From Ziziphus jujuba (Eukaryota; Streptophyta; Magnoliopsida; Rosales; Rhamnaceae), in contig NC_083379.1 of assembly GCF_031755915.1 (NCBI RefSeq), positions 48,093,501 to 48,157,500 on the forward strand: a stretch of 64,000 nt of DNA, read 5' to 3'. The position numbers were made by a program, and so were the translations under genes. Positions 57,739-64,000 of this stretch are shown in pieces. Within the stretch, counting starts at the first letter, position 1. Each line of letters begins with the position of its first letter. The notes beneath the pieces were generated by a model. It saw nothing but the letters and a program-made list of their open reading frames with translations. It ran no database searches and had not been told where the DNA came from.

Positions 57739-58706
57739 TGATACAAACCTAGGACAACCTGCTCCTAAACCCATATTATATTAGCCCAGATCTTAATTAA
57801 GTTCAAGTTCTAATGGAATTGACCTCAACCCTTAACCAACCTGTGGTTAGAAACCTTGGTATAATGTAGACGCCACAATAGGGGATGGAAAATCTATTGA
57901 TAAGTCAAACTAAAACAACCAATTCTCTGATGGTGTTTTAGGTGTTCTCAAAGAACAAAGAGATAATTAATCTCACAAGTATTTTCTCAATCAAATCAAA
58001 GTTGTCTTCTTATTGAAAAATAAGCCTTTAAATATGCTTTGAAAGAAACAAATAAACCCTAAAAACGATAGGAAAAATCGACCACACAATAAAGAGTTCT
58101 AGCTGGACCGAATCTTTCCTTTTCCTAATCTAACTAATTAATTCCCTTATTTTCAATTAGGAATTAATTAATTTACAAACAAAATAATAAAATAAAACTT
58201 TCCTAAACTTATTTTTCCAGCAAATAAATAAATAAATAAAAACCAAAAAAAAAGTCAAACACAAATTAGAAAACGAGTTGACTAGTTTGACAACTAGGCT
58301 GACTTATGTCCGATGTCCGAGCTAACTTATGTCTGCCTAATGTTCGAACTAAGTTATGTTTGATGTTCGAAGTCTGAGGTCAGATGTCTGAGGCATGGGT
58401 GTCCTATATAAAATGTCCGATGTATGGGTGTTTGATATAAGGTGTCCGATATAAAATGTCCGATGTATGGGTGTCCGATGTAAAATGTCCGATGTATTAG
58501 CCTCCACCACTTGGATACTTAAAATAGGTCTTTTATCTTCAGATATGGACAAGCCCTTTTGAGAATAAATTACTTTCTGGATAAAGGCAGCAAGGTTGTC
58601 CTTAAACATCTTAGCTTGAGCCCTACTGATCGGTTCAGTCTTCATTCGTATCGGATCAGTACCCCAGTGAGTTGTCGGTTGTGCGAGCTCGGGGGGATTC
58701 GCATCA
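57739..58706 (-). repeat. 3' LTR of a minus-strand LTR-B element
   Basis: It runs from TGATACAAACCTAGG at 57739 to GCATCA at 58706 (minus-strand start TGATGCGAATCC), 968 bp. It is a divergent copy: the mid-part contains a TCGGACA-rich minisatellite (about 58304-58498 on the plus strand as TGTCCGA) not seen in the other LTR-B copies. The polyprotein frame enters it without a stop (58349-58885). Confidence 0.88.
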
Positions 58707-60729
58707 TTCCCATCCTCTTGAAAAGGATTTGCCCTCAAATCAAAATCATCACCTGCAGCAAAAGGAGATAAATTAGCAACATTGAATGTAGCACTAACAT
58801 TATACTCATTTGGTAAATCAAGTTTGTAAGCATTGTCATTTATCTGCTCCAAAACTTGAAAAGGTCCATCGCCTCTCGGCATCAATTTTGATTTCCGCTA
58901 TGTAACCAAACCCAATCCTTCCTCAAGTGTAACCAAACCCAATCCCCAGGTTCAAAACAACCTGTTTTCGGCCTTGGTTAGCATTCCTTGCATATTGCTC
59001 GGTCCTCCTCTCAATATTTGCCTTAGTTTTTTCATGAATCTGCTTAACCAAATCAGCTTTTTGTTTCCCATCTAGATTAGCACGTTCACTTAAAGGTAAA
59101 GGTGTTAGATCTAATGGAGTCAAAGGATTAAAACCATAAACAATTTCAAAAGGAGTAAATTTAGTTGCTGAATGCAAAGACCTATTATAAGCAAATTCAA
59201 CATGTGGCAAACATTCCTCCTAGGTTTTCAAATTTCGACTAATTAATGCTCTCAACAATGCAGACAAAGTTCTATTCACTACTTTGGTTTGCCCATCTGT
59301 TTGTGGGTGTAAAGTAGTTAAAAATAAAAGCTTAGTACCTAACTTAGCCCACAAAGTTTTCCAAAAAGAGCTTAAGATATTAGCATCCCTATCCGAAACA
59401 ATAGTTCTTGGCATTCCATGCAATCTCACCATTTCCTTCAAAATAAATTAGCAACATTGGATGCATCATCAGTTTTATTACATGCAATAAAATGTGCCAT
59501 TTTAGAAAACCTATCTACTACAACAAATATTGAATCCTTACCTGTCCTTGACCTAGGCAAACCAAGAATAAAATCCATAGATAAATCTACCCAAGGATAG
59601 GTAGGAATCGGCAAAGGCTTGTACAATCCATGCGGCTTCAATGTTGATTTTGTTTTTCGGCACTTCAAACATCTTTCACAAATTCTCTCAACATATCTCC
59701 TCATGTTAGGCCAATGAAATGTTCTTTCAGCAAGGATAAAGTTTTAAAAACACCAAAATGCCCCATTAAACCACCCCCACGTCCTTCCCGAACCAATGAT
59801 TCCCTAATGCTACAATTAGGCACACAAAGTTTGTTTTCCTTAAACAAATACCTCTCAAATATGTAAAATTTATTAAATCCATGTTTCAAACAGGTTCTAA
59901 AAATTTCTCCAAAGTCACTATCACACTCATAAAGTTCTTTCAATTGTTTAAATCCAACCAATCTAGCATTTAAGGTAGAAAAGAGTACATACCTTCGCGA
60001 TAATGCATCGGCAACCACATTTTCCTTACCTTTTTTGTAGCGGATCACATATGGAAAGGGTTCAATAAATTCAATCCACTTGGCATGCTTTCAGATGAGC
60101 TTTCCTTGACCATTAATATGCTTCAAAGACTCATGATCCGTATGAATCACAAACTCCTTTGGCATGAGATAATGCTGCCACGTCTCCAAAGTCCTCACTA
60201 AAGCATACATCTCCTTGTCATATGTCAGGTAGTTTAGTGCAGCTCCATTTAATTTTTCACTAAAGTAGGCTATGGGTCTTCCTTCTTGCATCAAGACAGC
60301 TCCAATACCTACACCCGAAGCATCACATTCAATTTCAAAAGTCTTAGAAAAATTTGGTAAAACTAATAAAGGTGCATTATACAATTTTTCTTTCAACAAA
60401 TTAACAGATTTTTCTTGTGCTTCCCCCCATTTAAAGCCAACATTCTTCTTGACAACTTCATTCAAAGGTGCGGCTATGGTGCTAAAATTCTTGACAAATC
60501 TTTTATAAAAACTTGCCAAGCCATGGAAACTCCTCACTTGGGTGATTGTTGTAGGAATAGGCCACTCTTTGATTGCTTGCACTTTAGCTTGATCCACTTT
60601 GATTCCTGTAGCACTTACTACAAATCCTAGAAAAATAAGCTCATCTTTACAAAAATCACACTTGTTAATGTTAGTAAACAATCATTCCTTTCTAATAACT
60701 TGCAAAACTTGCCTAAGTTGATCCACATG
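58707..60729 (-). pseudogene. CRM-like pol: RT thumb, RNase H, integrase and C-terminus
   Basis: Reading leftward from 60729, the RT thumb and RNase H (60091-60681: [46 protein letters not shown]) are followed by VADALSRRY (about 59990), the integrase zinc region ([18 protein letters not shown]), the core ([44 protein letters not shown]) and the C-terminus ([20 protein letters not shown]). The third catalytic acid is Lys (QTK for QTE). The first zinc ligand is Arg. Frameshifts or stops fall near 60090, 59705, 59440, 59215 and 58905. The upstream RT is displaced by the insertion at 60730. Lineage as CRM is from sequence recall. Confidence 0.87.
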
Positions 60730-61878
60730 TGATGTGATTCCACCCGAGCCCGCTCAACCGATAACCCGTTGGGGTGCTAACCCGACACGGATGAAGACCA
60801 GGCCAATCACAAGAGCTCAAATTAAGAGATTTAAGGACAAACTAGCAACATTTATATAGGGGGTAATCAATTCTCAGTAGAGCTTATCCATACTTGAAGA
60901 TACAAAGCCTATTCTAAGCATCCAAATGGTGGAAGCCGATACGGACCCGGGTAGCAGTTTTGGTGCAAATATGGACAACGGGCAGCATGAAATGGTTCTA
61001 ACTCTTTATGGATTCAATACATATGTCTAAGAGTATATGGAATCAGTTCAAGGCAGCTTCAAAGGCATCCAAAAAGGGCTTGTACGGACAGCTTCAAATT
61101 TGGCCTCTTTTTTACTGTATTTTGTGCTGGCTTTACTGTATTTTGCTGAGTTGGTTTTTGCTTCCTCTTCCAAGCATGGGCAACGTGTGGGACTTCATAT
61201 TCAGCTTATTCGGCATCCTAAAAAGCATATTGAAGCTGATTTGGAGTTCAAATTGGTCCAAAATTGGTCAAAGTCAACTTAGTCAAAAAGCTAGTATTTT
61301 GGTTTCCTAATTTGATTTTGACTTTTTGTTTTAGGAAATTAGTCTTTTATTTTGATTTTTATTTATTTATTTGCTGGAAAAATAATTTTAGGAAAGTTAT
61401 TATTTTAGTATTTCAATTGTAAATTAATTAATTCCTAATTCAAAATAAAGGAATTAATTAATCCAAATTAATTTAAGAAACTAGGAAAAATTAGGCACTT
61501 TACTTTTCTCTACTTTCTTTTTCTCCACACTTTGAGTCCGGTTTTGAATTAATTTTTTAGGGTTTTTTTTTTTGTAATCTTAGCCTGTTTAAAGGCTTAT
61601 TTTCAATGAGAAATCAAGCTTGAATTTTATACAGAAAATTATTTGTGAGATTGAATTCTCTTTGTTCTTTTGAACATCTAAAGCACCATTAGTGAATGAG
61701 TGTTTTGGTTTTGACTTATCAATAGGATTTTCATCACCTATTGTGGCGTCTTCATTATATACCAAGGTTTCTAATCCCAGGTTCGTTAGGGATCAAGGTG
61801 ACCATTAGAACTTGAATATAATTAGATCCGGGCTAATATAATATGGGTTTAGGAGCAGGTCGTCCTAGGTTCGTATCA
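60730..61878 (+). repeat. Complete 5' LTR-B
   Basis: It starts TGATGTGATTCC at 60730 and ends GGTTCGTATCA at 61878, 1149 bp, which sets the reference length for the family. The tail frame is interrupted by one TAG in the segment INSQ.SL. A hydrophobic frame (FYCILCWLYCILLSW) recurs in all LTR copies but is part of the LTR and has no independent support. Confidence 0.93.
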
Positions 61879-61880
61879 TT

Positions 61881-61892
61881 TGGTATCAGAGC
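61881..61892 (+). other. Primer-binding site, initiator tRNA-Met type
   Basis: TGGTATCAGAGC lies two bases after the LTR end and is the full consensus for plant initiator tRNA-Met priming. Confidence 0.92.
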
Positions 61893-63039
61893 CAAATTTT
61901 GTGCAGGTTTGATCTATCTTTATTTACTTTATTTGTTTTTGTGTTATTCTGTAATTTTGGCATTAGGTTAAGGTTGCATCCATCCCATACACATTTTGAA
62001 TCTTCAAAAAAAAAAAAAAAATTCATTCCTAGTTGAATTAGTATTTCCTAGTTTTACCGTTTTTTTTTTTTTTGTTTCTTAGTTTGTTGGTTGTCTTTCA
62101 TCATTATCCTTTTAATTTGGTTATTGTTGATTTTTCTTTGTGCATATAGTCTTAAATATTTTCATTCATCTATTTAAAAAAAAAAAGAAGAAGTTTGCGG
62201 CAACATTTAAGAGAAAAAAAAAATAACTGCACATTTGTGTTTATTTGGAGGTCACGGGTTTGGTGAATTTTTGGAGTTGGAATTGCAAATTTGTTGTTTA
62301 TTCTTGGTGCTGCATTTGTTTCTGATATTCACTGAGTGAAAAAAAAAGAAAAAAAAAAAGAAGAAAGCCGAATATAAAATATATATATATATATCGGTTT
62401 GTTCAAAATTAGTGTTGAAGTTTGTTGCTGGAAATTTCTTGTAACTGCTGCTTTGTTGATTATTTACTCCATATTTGGAGTTGCTGGAGAATTATTTTTG
62501 CTGCTGAATATTTGGAATTTTGGGTGCTTAAATTATTGGATTAAAATTGGTTAAAGGATTTGATACAAAACTTAAATTACAAGAACAACAATCAACACTA
62601 TTCTATATTTTTGTTCAATTTGATTCTTGTTTGAGTTTGAAATTCTTGTTCCTAAATTTTATTCTTGAATCCTTAATCTCTTACCATCTGGTCCAGTTCT
62701 TAAAAATTCCAAAGATTTCTCCTTAATTTGCTTTATTTTGCCTAGAAAAGCCGAAAACTAGGTCTTGTTGAATTCTTTCGGTATTGCCTACTTTTTGCCA
62801 CTGCTTTGTTGATAAGTTTAATTAAAACATACTTGTGATTTAATTGCTGTTTTGTGGCTGTTTTAATTAGACTTTGAGATAATTCATTGAGTGGAAAAAG
62901 ACAAGAGTGTGTGAGCTTAAAAGAGGGTAAAAGCTGAAACTAGTGTGAAAGCACGATTGTTGAGACCTTGATTGAGTGAAACACGTGAGGGAGTGCCTTT
63001 TGGTGAGAATTTATTTTATTTTGGATTATCTATACTAAC
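61893..63039 (+). other. LTR-B 5' leader
   Basis: This ~1.15-kb untranslated leader lies between the primer site and gag. It is AT-rich, with poly-A and poly-T runs (62006-62021, 62061-62073, 62174-62184, 62339-62358) and an AT microsatellite (about 62378-62393). I see no ORF with a domain. Confidence 0.75.
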
Positions 63040-64000
63040 ATGGTAGATTCATGGGTGAGGAGAGAAGATCCACCTTTGAGAAATAATGAAGAGGAGTCCA
63101 TAAGACTTAAAGGTGATTTCCGAGCTACGGGGAGTGGTGAGCAAATGAACATGAGGGCTATATTGGAGCAATTACAGCGGATAAATGCCCAATTTGACCA
63201 TTTAAATCAAAAGATGGACAGGTTAGAAACATCTCAAGGAGTGCCCAACATAAGGTTAGATGCTCATGGAAGTCGAGGTCGAGGAGGCCGAGGGCGACTA
63301 AGAGAGGAATTCGGGGGAAGTAACTATAGAGATGACTTGGATGAAGGGTTTGATGAAATTTTTGAACCTCAAGAAAGGCTAATCCATGGGAGACCAGCAA
63401 GGAATGAAGATGATGATCTTGGCAACATCAAGGTAAACATCCCACCATTCATGGGTAAAAGTGATCTGGAAGCATATTTGGAATGGAGATGATTTTCGAT
63501 TGTCATCATTATTCAGAGGCCAAGAAGGTGAAGATGGCAGCAATGGAGTTTGGTCATTATGCACTCCAATGGTGGACCAATGAGCAAAACACCTGAAGGA
63601 GAGTTGGTGATGACTTGATCACTACATGGTGCCAAATGAAAGGAGCCATGAGGAAGCGGTTCGTACCATCACATTATCATAGGTTGCTGCATTAAAGGCC
63701 TCAATCCCTATCTCAAGGAAGTATTTCCTTGGAGGATTATTACAAGGAGATGGAGATGCTTATGATGAGGTTAAACATGAATGAGCATAGACAAGTAACC
63801 ATGGCAAGATTTCTTGGTGGTTTGAATTGTGAGATAGCCAACCAACTAGAATTGCAACAATATGTGGAATTGGAGGAGATGTTGCATGTGGCTATTAAAT
63901 TGGAGCATCAATTCAAGAGGAGGGGCATAGGCTCACGGTTTGGAGGCGTTTCCAACAGTGGAAGATCAATTCCAAGTGGCTGGAGAAACAGCCCAAAGCC
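63040..64000 (+). pseudogene. gag: LTR-B gag, frameshifted (runs off window)
   Basis: The start MVDSWVRREDPPLRNNEEES is followed by a coiled-coil-like stretch (MRAILEQLQRINAQFDHLNQ, KMDRLETSQ), an RG-rich patch (GSRGRGGRGRL) and the conserved NIKVNIPPFMGKSDLEAYLEW. At about 63483 a 13-bp loss relative to 54602-54620 shifts the frame. Gag then continues in another frame (MIFDCHHYSEAKKVKMAAME.. to LHVAIKLEHQF) with stops near 63593 and 63695. The AATGG repeats at the deletion ends suggest slippage. The zinc knuckle and pol lie beyond the window. Confidence 0.88.

Larger units (their letters stand above)
60730..64000 (+). mobile_element. LTR-B element, plus strand, 5' part (continues past window)
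   Basis: It has a 5' LTR (60730-61878), a primer-binding site (61881), a long AT-rich leader and gag. It is inserted in the RT of the older minus-strand LTR-B element. The left target site is ACATG at 60725-60729 if the duplication survives. Of all the LTR-B copies here it is the only one with an LTR-primer site junction. Confidence 0.9.

Noticed and set aside
61008..61310. Hydrophobic open frames (YCILCWLYCILLSW type) found in several LTR-B copies
   Set aside because: They recur only because the LTR recurs, lie downstream of the tail-frame stop and shift frame between copies.

Overview
This looks like a heterochromatic, gene-poor stretch of a flowering-plant (probably eudicot) nuclear chromosome. 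It is AT-rich and dominated by nested LTR retrotransposons and by decayed plastid DNA (NUPTs). I see no convincing intact host nuclear gene. Almost every coding stretch is a retroelement or plastid pseudogene. The only full-length small ORF is a 52-residue plastid rpl32 copy on the minus strand near 38.3 kb.

Layout. 0-22 kb: a long-LTR Ty3/gypsy family, called LTR-A here (TG..CA ends, about 2.85-2.95 kb, Tekay/Del-like chromovirus). It is present as a 3' LTR fragment (1-1313), one nearly complete degenerate element (2698-16138; gag-PR-RT-RH-IN-chromodomain broken by eight stops and two frameshifts), a solo LTR nested in that element's 5' LTR (4317-7170, 5-bp target duplication GTTTT), and a solo LTR on the minus strand (18856-21695, duplication ATGAA). 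22.4-27.4 kb: unusual non-LTR repeats, namely a cluster of short palindromes, then an eight-copy tandem array of roughly 330-400 bp units carrying strong hairpins and bracketed by about 90-bp inverted repeats.

28-49 kb: a composite plastid insertion. Copy A (28.0-33.6 kb) keeps the plastid SSC order rpl32, trnL-UAG, ccsA, ndhD, psaC, ndhE. Copy B (36.2-40.8 kb) is an inverted second copy of ccsA-trnL-rpl32 that runs on to the first codons of ndhF. It is joined to rrn5/rrn23 (inverted-repeat region) and then to an internally deleted rbcL (LSC). Further right are trnE-UUC and trnY-GUA pseudogenes. All are decayed.

38.9-64 kb: a second Ty3/gypsy family, LTR-B (about 1.14 kb LTR, initiator-Met-type primer site, CRM-like chromovirus polyprotein). 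It occurs as eleven LTR copies in about 23 kb, in both orientations and nested in plastid DNA, in a Ty1/copia remnant and in one another. Four solo LTRs have clean 5-bp target duplications. The gag-pol reading frame of this family runs through the polypurine tract into the 3' LTR, so the LTR encodes the last ~100 residues. A partial LTR-B element (5' LTR, primer site, leader, gag) leaves the right edge of the window.

The genes do not form a working pathway. The region records repeated retroelement insertion, LTR-LTR recombination to solo LTRs, plastid DNA capture and decay. The items most worth following up are the LTR-encoded polyprotein tail, the splice-like architecture and paired inverted motifs inside LTR-A, the hairpin array with terminal inverted repeats, and a set of 20-45 bp segments shared in both orientations among otherwise unique spacers.
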